Source: Coprinellus micaceus
Taxonomy: Eukaryota; Basidiomycota; Agaricomycetes; Agaricales; Psathyrellaceae
Assembly (NCBI GenBank): GCA_951394405.1
Contig: OX596336.1
Coordinates: forward strand, 806,001-870,000
Length of the DNA: 64,000 bases
Direction of reading: 5' to 3'
Part shown: positions 11,100-22,866 of the stretch, one piece after another
How positions within the stretch are numbered: position 1 is the first letter of the stretch
Layout of the letters: each line of letters begins with the position of its first letter
Position numbers and translations under genes: made by a program
The notes under the pieces: generated by a model
The model's database searches: none
Told to the model about the DNA's origin: nothing
The model's input: the letters and a program-made list of their open reading frames with translations, nothing else

Positions 11100-14000
11100 G
11101 CAACAATTCTCGACAAGGAGAATGATACTGTCCTATGCAAAGCTACAGATCTGGTGGAGAACATACTTGACCTGCAAGATAGGCAACTCATACCTCAATG
11201 GAGTGCAAGGACCATCACTGCTGGTCATCCAGCACGAATGCCGAACCCCGACCGAGCACTGGCTGAAGGCGAGCCTCTTTATACCTCCATGATTGACATC
11301 TTCGGAGACGATGTATCGGGAAACCATTCAAAAAGTTGGAACAAGCACTATAACATATACATCAAGCACCGAAATTTACCATGCGAGATTATGCAGCAAG
11401 ACTCACAGACTCACTTTATATCAACATCACTGAATGCCTCAATTCCCGAACAGTTCCAAGGAGTGAAGGTGATCATCGAGTGAGTTGCGAGCCTGTACAT
11501 CCGTCAGTACTTTCAAACATTAATTCCTCACCAAGGTCGACTCACAAGAAGCCTGCAAGGGTGTTTGATTGCACAATGGGGAGGCCCATGTGGCTCAAAC
11601 TGCAATGCAACTGCGGACCAGGTGATAATCCTGCACAAAGTGAGGCGTCAGGCCACATAGGAGGTGCAGGTAACTTTCCCTGTCGGAAATGCATGGTGGG
11701 CGGAACTAAGAGTGAGAAGACCACTGACAATGGCTATGGTCAATTTTTTGAGGTCAGTCACCCTCTAGCTGCAAAATTCAACCACGGTGAATTGTTTTCT
11801 AACCATCTCTGCAGACTGGCACCCCCCGAACGGTTGAGGTGACCCTCAGCAAGGTGAAGCAACAGGTTAGGGTAGCATGTTGAGGGGTCACTTCACATGT
11901 TGAGAAGATGCAGAAGGAGACTGGGGTGAAAGACACATTCACCCAGTCATGGATTGAGAAGCTGATCGGCTGGTCATGAGAGCGGCAACGGAGTGGCTGA
12001 CCGATTGCAGAAGTCGAGGCTGAGCTCATGCGCTTTGTAGACACTCATTCGGACTTGGTGTACAATCCATTCCTGACGGCAAGATGTGAGCATATCCTTT
12101 GATCAGACTGATTCAACCCCAGTGCTCACCCCAGTGCTCCAGTCTGTGACGTAACACAGGATACCCCGGTGGAGATCCTGCATACCATCCTTCTCGGAGT
12201 TGTGAAGTATGCATGGCATGGGACCCACAAGGACTGGAAGGACACAGAGAAAGCAAAATATAGTGCCTGCCTTCAAGAGACTGACACAAAAGGGATGTCA
12301 ATCCCTACCATTCGGGCGGCGTACATCATGCAGTTTGTGAACTCATTGATTGGGCGCCAATTTAATATTCTTGTCCAAACGAACGCTTTCCACGTCCATG
12401 ACCTCATCAGCAAGGATCAATACTGGTTCATCAAGGCCACTGGGGTGCTGGCAGCCTTGCTATGGATCCCGGAAATCTGTGATTTGGAGGAATATCTGGT
12501 ATGTGGTTCCTCCAATCACACACTTTCCTTGCGCTTTCCTGACTTCCGAGTCACTGATTGATCCTTTAATTCTAGAGTGATGTGACTATAGCCATCGCCA
12601 ACGTGCTTGACAGTGCAGCTACGGTTGACCCCTCGAAGATTACTGCAAAATTGAAATACCACCTCCTGACGCATATCCCAGACGACATACAACAAACTGG
12701 GCTGATCATCAGGCAGGCCACAGAGAGCTACAAGTCTTTTAACATAATTTTTCGCCACTGCTCCATCCTCTCTAACCACCAAGCCCCAAGCCGTGACATT
12801 GCTTACCAGCTCGCAAAGCAGGAGACATTTAGGCATGTTGCCTCTGGAGGATGGTGGGAAGAGGAAACCGCAGATGGCCACTCCTGGCAACAGTGCAGCA
12901 CTTCGTTGGGGGAGTATGCCACAAGAAGCACATTCCTTCATCGGATGTTCAACTTCTCAAACAGCTCAGCTGAGAAAAAGAGTGACGTTGGTGCGTGCTC
13001 GGTTATCCTTGCTAGCCACAGTGACATATTTACTAATTAATTGAAAAAGGCGCAACCACTCTTGAAGCCACACCCGTTGACTGGGTCATGCGCAAGCTGG
13101 AAGAGCGGAAGACTCACAGCTTCACAGAGACCAAAGTCCAGGGGGCCATTGTGGGACGTGGCATCAATTACCCATCCAGTTTGAGGTGGTATAAATGTAA
13201 GGCAATCATTGCGAGTTCCAGCAATGAGTGCCGCATTGGAAGCTGGGTCTTCGCTCACAGAACCGATAGCACTGGCGGCGAGGCAACAGTATGTCCACAC
13301 CTAGGTCACCCCAGCTGGCCGGCTCTAAGCCGGACCCAGCTGGCCCCAGCTCCCCGGCTTAGAGCCGGCCAGCTTGGCAGGCAGCTGGGCTGGGCTGGGC
13401 CGGCTGGCGTCCGGCTCAGCTATTTTAGCTGAGCTGGGCGTGGAGCTGAGCTGAGCGTGGGGTTAGCTCAGCTCATTGACAGTGGGCTGAGCTGTCATGC
13501 AAGCTGAGCTGAGCCAGCTGGGGAGAGCTGGGTCGCCCTCAGCTCGGGCTGGGGGTAGCCCAGCCCCACACTTGTAATTATTTCCGATTCCATTTTTAGA
13601 GCCCCAGCTGAGCTTACGCAGCTCAGCTAGCTCTGCCTAGCTGAGCTGTGAAGCTGAGCTCCTGTCACGCTCCTGTCACGCTTTGTGTATGTTTGTATTT
13701 GTTTGTCACGCCCATGTCACACCTCGCCAAATTTGATTATGACATCATGTAAGCTAAAAATAAATGTGATGTCATGCTGATAAGATCTATCTGTGATGTC
13801 ATGATTTTCAGGCACAGGATGATGTCACACTCATTTAGATAAGAAACAAACAGATCGCGATGAGCCCGATCACATGCAGTTCTTGGCCGATAAGGGTGAT
13901 TTTGATATCGTTCGAAAGCCCTCATTCGGGGCTTTTCAATGTAAGTAACCCCGCTTGAACCTCATCAATCCAACTGTCAAAAATCAGCATTTTCGTCTAT

Positions 14001-16740
14001 TTCTCATAATTTGAGTACTTGCGAGCCCAGTTTCCACCTCAATGCCTGCTGTCTGATGCATGTTTGTTGTATTGATGGAATGGGAATGGTGCAGGGCCTC
14101 TGCCATAGCCCTCATACCCCTTTTATCTATACCTGATCTTTGTAAAACAACTGAAAACTGTAAAATCCTGGTGATCTGCATGTGCGAAGGTCATTTCATG
14201 GCCCCATAAAGCTTTGAACGACACACTACATATTGAAAAGTGTTACATGTGTCCTACACTACCTTTTACATCATCTCTCCCCTCTTAAATCCACACCAGT
14301 CCTGCTGAATTCAGCTCAAAGTGCCAAAAACGATGAGCAACAGCTATATTCATGCCCATTCAGTATGATGCAGACCGTGAGAAGGTTGACTACCATGCAC
14401 ATAAAAACTAGGCCTCAAAACGATGCAGAATACAAAAGACCGGAAAGGAAACGGACCACACATGCCCAAGATATAGGAGGAACAGTGCTGACTTGGAGCA
14501 GTTGTGCTGAACAACTTTGCACTTGGGTTACAACTGGTACCAAGTGGGCGGTTTGGTCAATATCTTGGTAATGGGTGGTCCGTTGGCTTAGGTGTCTTTT
14601 GAGATTTGTATTTGTGGATGACCTCCTCCCAATTACCTAAATCATAAAGCGTGGGAACCATTACAGGCGCCCCAAACCCGCAATATATCGGTTTTCACAC
14701 AACTTGCTTGGGACCTGATTGCAATGGATGGTGCTGGTCTGGTACTTGGAGCTGTGGTTTATACCACGTGAGATCACTGTCCCAATAGCCTTTGGGTGAT
14801 CCAAAAGTATCTGTTCGAAAGCCCATGCAATAGAACAAGCACGCATGTGCCATACACATCACCATATGAGGTCAGGCAAATTTGATGGGGGGTTCTTGTG
14901 TGATTTATTGGTGATAGCAAATAGCTGGGTGATTACACTGCATGTGTTTGCCAGCCCCCAATGTCAAAATCGGTTCGCTAATAACCCAAATACGTCTGAA
15001 CCTCAGTGTGTAAGGGATTGTTGCATGCTGGTACTGGCCCTCGCATACCATCCAATGGGGTCAGGGAAATTTAAGGGTGTCCTCTTGTGTGATTTATGGG
15101 TGGTAGCAGGTGGCAGGGTGATCACATTGCATGTGTCCACTTGCCCCTATGGCCAAAACCTGTCTTCTAATTATCCAAATACCCCTGCAGCCCAGTGTGT
15201 TATGTGTAGTCATGCAGTAGTACATGCCCTCCTGTTTGCACATCACATTGTGTGCCAAAATAACCTAAACAGTGTCCTTGCAAAGCCCGGAATTTTGAAA
15301 TCCGCCATTTGGCATCCGTGGGAGCCAGATTTGACATCGCAACAAACACCCCCAAATAGAGGTTGACAAGGGCTTTCTAACAATACCAAAATCATCCTTA
15401 TCGGCCAAGAATTGACTCTGATATCAGGCATGCGATTTTGCATACTCTTATCTAAATGAGTGTCATTTCCGATCTCAGATCTGCATGACATCATATCTAT
15501 TTGTGTATGTATGACATCATTGTTTGTTTGTTTGTCATGTTTGTCATTGTTTGTTGTGTCACACACTGGTCACATCTGTCACAGTGTGACTGTAACACCC
15601 AAGCTGAGCTCACCTGGGTGTCAGCTCAGCTGTAGGGTCCAGCTCAGCTGGATAGCCTGGTACGATGGGAGGAACTTGTACTGGAGCTGAGCTTCACACG
15701 CTCAAGCTGAGCCCCCATGGTGCAAGCAGCTCAGCTCCTCGCATCAGCTGGATGACTCTCAGCTTGGCTGGGAACAGCTCAGCTCAGCTGGATATGCGCC
15801 AGCCCACAGCTGAGCTGACGCGTTTTTAGCTGAGCTCGGACCCAGCCGGCCCAGCCCAGCCCAGCTGCCTGCCAAGCTGGCCGGCTCTAAGCCGGGGAGC
15901 TGGGGCCAGCTGGGTCCGGCTTAGAGCCGGCCAGCTGGGGTGACCTAGGTGTATGTCCACTGTGCAACTTTATATATAGCTATCCCACTTACCCTTTTCT
16001 CTCGTGCACGGCAGATTTTCACTGGTCAGATTGTTGAGATACTGCGGCTTGTGGAAGGGTGGGATTCAATCACCATTATTCAGCGGTTTGAGATCATGCA
16101 GGCTCCACACAAGAAGTTTGACATGCCAGTCCTCATCCGGCCATTCAACAAGGTGCTGAACATCGCCGTGACCACAAAGGTGAGCTTCCTTATCAGCTGA
16201 TTGATTTCCAGCTCTCAAGATGGACCCTTCCAGGATATTTTGTTTGACTACAACATTCAGCATGACTGCTACATGGCTGCCTGTAAAGCGACCCCTACAA
16301 AAGCACTCAAAGAAGAGCGACAGGACTCTGGAAAGGTGTGACAAGCCATTAAGCACGAGGCGCTCCAGCGGTATGTTCTGAATACCCACACATTTCACAA
16401 TGCCCATCGACTTCGGTCAATCGCCTCCCTGTGAGAGATGATCAAGCCGAAACCTCTATACATGGATCGGCAAGAGCACCACAAAATCACAGCATCAACT
16501 TTGCGGACATCAAAGGCCTTAGCTGATGCAGAACTAGGGGCATTGACAGAGCCAGCCGAACCCAGCAACTCTGCGGATTCACAGCCAACGAAGCGAAAGC
16601 AGGGAGAGCCCGCCGAGGCAAGCAACCCCCAAAACTCAATTTCTCAGCCCTCACCTTCTGGCAATGTACCTCTGTGTCTCCAATCCATGTGGTTTGACTT
16701 TCAAATTAACATAGAACATAACTCTCTTGGGGCATCGTAA
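11100..16740 (+). pseudogene. Agaricomycete multi-copy family protein, decayed and split by a transposon
   Basis: Second long gene in the same orientation, from another family I recall as widespread in agaricomycete genomes and cannot name. Conserved blocks in order: DDVSGNHSKSWNKHYNIYIK (about 11310), GDNPAQSEASGHIG..CRKC (11620-11700, a Cys/His cluster), TPVEILHTILLGVVKYAWH (12165-12220), IRAAYIMQFVNSLIGRQFN, LLTHIPDDI, SNHQAPSRDIAY, ASGGWW (12840), then, after the insertion at 13298-15951, FTGQIVEILRLVEGW, QHDCYMAACK and THTFHNAHRLRS. It carries in-frame TGA codons at 11881, 11977, 11998, 16339 and 16432 and a frame break near 11480. The transposon sits in a 64-nt intron (donor GTATGT at 13289, acceptor AG at 16013-16014), so reading frame is kept across it. 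No catalytic motif is recognised. Ends are approximate. Confidence 0.7.
13298..15951. mobile_element. Non-autonomous transposon A1, AGCT-rich long inverted arms
   Basis: 2654 bp with perfect tips CACCTAGGTCACC / GGTGACCTAGGTG, flanked by an 8-bp target duplication TATGTCCA (13290-13297 and 15952-15959). The outer arms (13298-13670, 15600-15951) are packed with CAGCTGAGCTG-type words and inner palindromes (CCGGCTCTAAGCCGG..CCGGCTTAGAGCCGG). Next inward come TGACATCA/TGATGTCA words, CTCATTTAGATAAG (13832) and a GATAAGG..GTGATTTTGATATC..GAAAG block (13890-13920), mirrored at 15366-15460. The middle (13930-15360) has no convincing coding capacity but contains AAACGGACCACAC (14450). The 8-bp duplication and CA...TG tips are typical of the hAT superfamily; the transposase must come from elsewhere. 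Confidence 0.9.
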
Positions 16741-17774
16741 CGATAGATCAAAACTACATTGTATGCATTCACAGTGTGACTATTAGATGACCCTTAGTTT
16801 GGATACCCCGTTCACACAATTGAATCTTACACGAATCAGACATACCGTGACCCTCACCCCTTCAAATAGTTTCAGCTGGGCCCCTAGGTCGACCCCACCC
16901 AGGACGACATATGGTAGTCATGCTTGGCCAATTCTGGCCACCACACGTCGCTGGTGGCACCATTGGCACAGAAACATGGTGTCGAGGTGTGACAGCGGCC
17001 ATCGTCATGATCTCAGTCGAAATCCTGGAGCCACCATGGACTCATGATGATCAAATACGGCAGGGTTGGCCTCTAGGATGTGGAACTGAACATCTCAGTT
17101 GAATTTGATCATTTTGGTGGTGTAAGCGAGTAGGCTCCCAGAGTGGTGTCGCTGTCGGTACAGTTGCTTGAGTGAGTGTAGCCCTGGACACACTTGTTCT
17201 CAACTCTGCCACACTAAGCAGGATTCGGTGAGTGAGATTACATACCCAAGGGTTTGGACACACTTTTCGATACTCAAGTGACTGCTTAGAGCCTGAGGTT
17301 GCACCATGTCGGTAAGGTGATGACAGCATATGAAATCGTCGCCATGATCTCAGACTCTCTCTCATTTCTGATGTTATCTGGGAGGAACGATCCTTCCTTG
17401 GCGAAGATCCTGAGCACCTCTCCTAAATCAAATTCCCTGAGGCTTATTTCATAGCAACCGCAAGCTGTGTACTCACCGTCACTTTTGGTCAGTCTCCAGG
17501 ATAGTAGAACTTAAGGTATTTACAAGGCTTTTGGAGCTGAGAAGATGTCTCACATTAAGCGCCCGCGGCACCGACCGACCCGAAGCCAGTCAAGTAACTA
17601 GTGGCAGTCATTACCTGTCCAAGTGTAGCTGTTACAACAGCCACTGTGGTAGGCTGGGAATTTGGTGGGCGTGTTGTCCACATATTTACCAAACGTGATT
17701 CTAATCGTTGGGCCCAAACCTGCAGGCACCGTGTTTGCGGTGCAAATAGGCTCCACCATGTCGAGAAATTGGAA
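16741..17774. other. Intergenic, no gene recognised
   Basis: Short frames only, none protein-like enough to call. The joined sequence left and right of transposon B1 (up to 17774 and from 20433) is continuous single-copy DNA that could be the 3' flank of the coiled-coil gene at 20583-21793, but nothing more can be supported. Confidence 0.35.
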
Positions 17775-18031
17775 CTGGTCTGCACCTCAGTCACATGGCT
17801 GAACCCCCTTTGCAAGGGGGTGAATTTTGCTCAGCCGCCCCCCTTTGAAGTAGGGTCAGCCATAGGCCCAGCCATGCCCGTTCAGCCGTTGGTTGCGGCA
17901 GGCTGGCGCTGGCTGGGAAAAATATCAAATGGCTGAGCCAAAGAAGCCATTGTTCAGCCATTGTCAGCCATATCTGTGAGAGCTCAGCCACTTCCAGCCA
18001 TGGCCAGCCACCTACAGCCATTACCAAAAAT

Positions 18032-18220
18032 GGCTGAGCCATTTGGACAAAAGGCTGGGCCATTTCATCAGATGGCTGAGCCATTGCATCAAATGGCTGA
18101 GCCATTGTATGGAATGGCTGAGCCATTGTATGGAATGGCTGAGCCATTACATCAAGTGGCTGAGCCGTTATGCTGAAGGGCTGTGCCATGATACAAAATG
18201 GCTGGGCCATGTGTGTCACA
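18032..18220. repeat. 21-bp tandem array, left arm of B1
   Basis: Nine units start exactly every 21 bases (18032, 18053, 18074, 18095, 18116, 18137, 18158, 18179, 18200), each beginning GGCTGxGCCAT followed by about 9 variable bases. Because 21 is a multiple of 3, the array is open in several frames. Confidence 0.9.
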
Positions 18221-19975
18221 CTTTGTCACACCTCTGTCACACATCCAAAAAAAAATGTCACACTCTGTCACACCAACCATTCTGCCTAAATGAAGTAGTT
18301 TCTAAAAATAGCACTATGATGTCATTGGATCTAGATTGGTTCCTGAAACAATGACATCATGATCTCCAGGAACAGGAACCTGATGTCATGTCATGCAAAT
18401 CATGATGTCACACTCATTTAGATAAGATGTAAAGTACTGATAGCAAGATATCTCCCTCAATAATGGTCAGATAAGGGTGTGTAGGGTATCATTGGAAAGG
18501 TAGTGATTAGCTCTGTCTGACTATATATGTCTAAACTTGATGGTCTTTGTCAATTGTCATGAATTGGCCAAATCATACAATGCCAACCACTAAGTGTGTC
18601 TGAACATGGTTTTATGTGATCTTGGACAGAGCCTACAGAACTTGATAGTCAAATTGGTTTCACAAGCAGTCAAAGGAGCCCAAATACTTTCTTTTTATCC
18701 ATACAGCATGCCACAGAGGGAGAGTATATGGCAATAACAAACAGATCTTTGCACAGTCTCCAAATCCTTATTCAGAGTGCAGCTTCAGTCTGTAGAGAGG
18801 TTTAGATGCTTAAGCACATAGTGGATACTCCTCAAAGCAGCATATCAGTCTTGATATGTACAATTACCCCAGAATGGTACTGTCATTGACCAATTCGCAC
18901 AAACACAAAAATTATGTATGTTTGCCCTATTGTGGTGGCTGTGACATTTCCCACACTTCCTAAATAGGCAAGTTGACATTTCATTTAAAATCCCTTTCCA
19001 AAAAAAAAAGAATCTCACCAAACGGACCACAGGGTCTTGACCTATGGCCATAATGGTCAGTTTGTGAGTGTACTTGTGAACACTGCAACCACCTTCACTT
19101 TGAACCATAACAAAACCAGTCTTCCTTCCATATCTTTGTTGTTTCTGGACCATTTGCCTTCGGGTTTTTTGCTTTCTGATTTTAGTAACAGCTACCTCAC
19201 TTGTAGGGGTATTAAATTATTTCCCACGGTTAGTAAAGGAGTCATATTCCACATTTACTGCCTGTGCACTGTGAATTTGCAAGCTTTTGGCCAATATCCA
19301 ACTGTGATTCCCACATTGAGGACATCAAAGCATTTGGATACCAGCATTACTACTGCATGGTGCATATCCAACATCAAATCAACCAGAAATTCACTGTTGT
19401 GGCCTTCAGACCACCCATTTTATGACCCTGGTTCTGCAAGTGCTCAATATTTGGTAGATTATGGCTGGTCAAGGACACTATTGATGGTTGTAGCATTTCA
19501 TTATGCTCCATATATATAATATGAAGGATCTCATGATCAGTAATCATTCAAAAATGAGGCCATGCAACCATTGAGATCCAATGAATAGCTCTCATCTGGT
19601 CTTCGCACAAGTAATTGCACATTTTAACCATACTTTGAGGCCATGTAATCACAGGAATTACTGGCTTTGATAGCCCCAATTAAGGGCTTTCAGATGATAT
19701 CCAGATCATTCTTATCGGAGAAGAACTGGAAGAGTTACAAGGAAATTACTCTATTTTGTTGTTATCTAAATGAGTGTGAGGTCATTCACTTAATGATAGC
19801 ATTGACATGATGGCATCAGATCATGTGCCTGTGCCTGAAGATCATGACATCATTTCTATTTTTAGATTTTACAAATAATGTGTGATCATATGTGGCAATA
19901 CACTGTCACATCATTGTCACACCTGTCACATCATGTCACAAATGTGACATTGTGACAAAAATAGTTTGCATCACA

Positions 19976-20160
19976 TATGGCTCAGCCATTATCACATATG
20001 CCCCAGCCATCATCACCTATGGCCCAGCCATTTTCCCCTATGGCTCAGCCATTCTGACCTATGGCCCAGCCATTATCACATATGGCTCAGCCATTATGAC
20101 CTATGGCCCAGCCATTTTCCTCTATGGCTCAGCCATTCTGAAAGTGGCTGGGCCATTTTT
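19976..20160. repeat. 21-bp tandem array, right arm of B1
   Basis: Eight full units start every 21 bases from 19976 (TATGGCTCAGCCATT or TATGGCCCAGCCATT plus six variable bases), with a partial ninth at 20144. They are the inverted counterpart of the left-arm array, but the variable bases differ, so the period and core word are conserved rather than the exact sequence. Confidence 0.9.
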
Positions 20161-20582
20161 TAGAAAACAGTGCAAAATGAAGATTTGAATTGTGAACACC
20201 CCAAGGGGCCTTCAGCCCTGCTCAGCCATTGCCAGCCATACTCAGCCATTCTTGACATGGCACAGCCATTGTCTGACATGGCTCTGCCAACTACCATCTG
20301 GCTGGAGGTGGCACCAGCCATGGCTGAGCCAAAATGGCTGGGCCTATGGCTGACCCTACTTCAAAGGGGGGCGGCTGAGCAAAATTCATCCCCTTGCAAA
20401 GGGGGTTCAGCCATGTGACTGAGGTGCTGGTCTGGCCATTGATATTCCACGCCACGGCCTCCTGGAGGCTGGAATATTAAGTATAGTAACAGCTAACCCC
20501 TTGACACAGGGCAATATATGGTAAATTTGATAGATATGTGACCCACTCAGTGAAGAGACGAGTGAAATAAATAGAGGATGAC

Positions 20583-21793
20583 CTAATTGCTACCCTCACC
20601 AGTGTAAGACATGTAACGGCCGTTGGATAATGAAGCGATCACCTCAAGGCTCGCATCCCACTTGCGCTTGGGAACCTCACACAAGACTACTTTCAGAGAA
20701 CGGTTCTCTGTCAGCCACCAAGCGTGGTAGCGGTTATAATCGCGCCTGAGTGTCACCATGCTCGCCTCCATCTCATTGAGTTGCTCTTCCAGGAGAACGA
20801 GCTGGGAACGAGTGTCTTCCACCTCCACCCGAGCATTCTTGAGCGCCTCTTTCTCCTGGGATGCTCAAATTTTCGGTTGTCTCTTGATGTGCACTGACCG
20901 TTCGGCTTGCCCCTTCCACTCAGCAATTTCATGATTATAGTCACTCCTGAGCATTGCCATACTTGCTTCCATCTCATCAAGCTGCTCCTCTGCAAGCACC
21001 AGCCCATGGCAAGTTTCCTCCACTTCCACACGGGCGTCCTTGAGGGCCTCTTTCTCCTGACCCACCTGGTTCTTCAGCCACCTCTCCAAGTGTTCTGAAC
21101 ATTTGGCCCACTCCTTCCACTTTGCAATTTCAGCTTGGGCGCGACGCAGCTCACGACGTGCTAGCTCAGTGGCACCGTTGGTGATCAAGCATTGAACCCT
21201 CCCCGTGGTCACCTGTGGGGAAATCACAGGAACAGGGCCCAGAACCAAATGATCTACAACTTGGCAGGGGGCTGACAAGGGGGAGAACATGATGTCCATT
21301 AAAATTCCTGAGGTTCACATTGAGACGAACGAAGCTTACCCTGCCTGATTCGTGATCCACATTGTGTCCCAGGAGCTCGAACCTCCTGTGCTCGAGACAG
21401 CTGGATCGCATGGTATTGAGGCTCTTCCTTCAAGCCTGGGCCACCAGCATCAATTTCACCCTTGATAGTGGGCCCTAAGGGAAGGACTCCTGGGATCAGA
21501 TCGCCTGAAACTTCCTCCAGCACGAGTGCAGGAATGATAAAATGTCCATATGTACCATTCTGCAGTGAGCCTGACTTGGAGAGTGGGAATGAATAGGCTG
21601 CAAAAATTTGGCCCATGTCCTCTTGCTTCACCCAAGAGGCAGGCGAGCTGTAAAATGCGTGAAGCGGTCTGTGAAGTGGGTTTTTACTTGGGTGGGACGG
21701 CGTCGTGAGACTTGAGTTGGTACCATGATAAGCGCCGGAAGGCGAAGGAAGTGAGAGACGGTATGGGACCCTGGACGAAGGAGCTTTGGGCAT
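20583..21793 (-). pseudogene. Coiled-coil protein with internal duplication, one stop
   Basis: ATG at 21793 (MPKAPSSRVPYRL). Exon 1 runs to about 21338, a GT-AG intron follows to 21272, and exon 2 continues in frame (APCQVVDHLVLGPVPV). The second half is a long charged helix built of two copies of a repeat: QEKEALKDARVEVEETCHGL..EEQLDEMEASMAMLRSDYN at about 21070-20930, and QEKEALKNARVEVEDTRSQL..EEQLNEMEASMVTLRRDYN at about 20855-20740. TGA at 20867-20865 falls between the repeats where the first copy has a Gln-containing KNQV, so this copy is probably interrupted; the frame then continues to TAG at 20583. Function unknown. Similar small coiled-coil genes lie at 55.7-58.5 kb. Confidence 0.55.
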
Positions 21794-21870
21794 GGGTCAG
21801 CGTTGACGAAGAGATTGGTGCGAGAATGAGAGAACTCTGACAGGGTGAAGATGGCAATCAACAGCTAACC

Positions 21871-21878
21871 CTTTTAAA
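21871..21878 (-). promoter_or_regulatory. TATA-like box for the coiled-coil gene
   Basis: The minus strand reads GGTTTAAAAGGG about 80 bases upstream of the ATG at 21793, a plausible core-promoter position. Inferred from sequence only. Confidence 0.35.
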
Positions 21879-22472
21879 CCTTCTCAATCTGGCATCACAG
21901 TTACATCAGCGTTCTGGGTACTTAATCCGAGTGACTATGTGGCTGCAAAATAAGTGGCTGCCTCGAGCTTGTGTGGACTCAGTAAATCGTTTCCAATGGC
22001 ACTGCCTGTTTCAAAACCTTGTAAATGTTAAATTGAGATAGTTCTGCCTCTTGGCTGAGGTCTGGAGTCTTGGATACTGGGTAATGGGAGTGGTTTGAGT
22101 TCATCTGAAGTTGACCTCATATCAAAGGGGCCGTGTTACACCATGACCACTATGTGCTATTGCTGGCGCATGGATTCGCATTGACCCAAGGCTCCCAGGC
22201 GGCCGGTCTCCAAAAAGAAATAACCTAATTCACCAGTACCACCGGCTCAGGCTGGAGGATGGGATGAGCCTCTAGCCACCAATCAACGTGTCTTTGACGT
22301 GTTCATGACCTTCGGACCCAGTGGCCAGGGTGGTCACTGTCCCACTAATAGCATTCAGCAGGGCCGGTAACAGTGGTATCAATGACCAATAATTGCTTAT
22401 TAGTTCAAATTGAGGTCAGCCTACAGTCCCAGATCCTCGACTCGGAGGAATTGGAAAGCATGACGGTGCCTA
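21879..22472. other. Intergenic, no gene seen
   Basis: Sequence between the coiled-coil gene promoter and the copia LTR. No convincing open frame or repeat. Confidence 0.4.
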
Positions 22473-22857
22473 TGTATAGAACGATGCAAGTATGACCCAC
22501 TGTAAGTGGGGAGAGTTTGATGTTAGATTGAAAGTAAGTAGGGTATACAAGATACGCACCTGTAAGTGGGGAGAGTTCGATGGGGACTCACCCACTTACA
22601 GTGTGGACTATATACTGTGGAGAACAATAGATAACCTATATGCAGAACAATAGGAAAGAACAATAGATGTTCCATAAGTAGAGAACAATAGCAGTGAATG
22701 GAGATAAGGTAGAGATAAGAGAACAATAAGTGCGAGTATAATGGGAATAATACAAGGTGCTTGTTGTTCTCTGTAGAACAATAGAAGATAAGTAAAACGT
22801 TCGAAATAGAGGTATTCTTTGTAGAGATAAAGTTGACATGAGCATTGTCTTCCAACA
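22473..22857 (-). repeat. 3' LTR of the copia element
   Basis: 385 bp, very similar to 30202-30558 (shared GACCCACTGTAAGTGGGGAG at the left and CATTGTCTTCCAACA at the right). It keeps a 28-bp segment between GAACAATAG words that the other LTR has lost. Copies of GAACAATAG recur through the LTR. It begins TGTA and ends AACA. Confidence 0.85.
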
Positions 22858-22866
22858 CACCCCCTC
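22858..22866 (-). promoter_or_regulatory. Polypurine tract
   Basis: On the minus strand GAGGGGGTG lies directly against the 3' LTR, the expected position and composition of the plus-strand primer of an LTR retrotransposon. Confidence 0.7.

Larger units (their letters stand above)
17783..20424. mobile_element. Non-autonomous transposon B1, GGCTGAGCC-word arms
   Basis: 2642 bp with tips CACCTCAGTCACATGG / CCATGTGACTGAGGTG and an 8-bp target duplication CTGGTCTG (17775-17782 and 20425-20432). The first 90 bp of each arm are nearly perfect inverted copies (CCCCTTTGCAAGGGG hairpin, GGGCGGCTGAGC). Farther in, both arms are 21-bp tandem arrays centred on ATGGCTgAGCCAT. The inner core CTCATTTAGATAAG (18414) with a GATAAGGGTGT..GGTATCATT..GAAAG block is mirrored at 19682-19775. 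The long frames across the arms are heptad artefacts of the 21-bp repeat. No transposase is seen. Confidence 0.9.

Noticed and set aside
17791..18219. Open frame with repeated MAQPF heptads
   Set aside because: It is a by-product of the 21-bp tandem array inside transposon B1; the opposite strand and other frames are equally open.
19966..20163. Open frame with WPSH/LWLSH heptads
   Set aside because: Same cause: right-arm 21-bp array of B1, with no codon-like bias.
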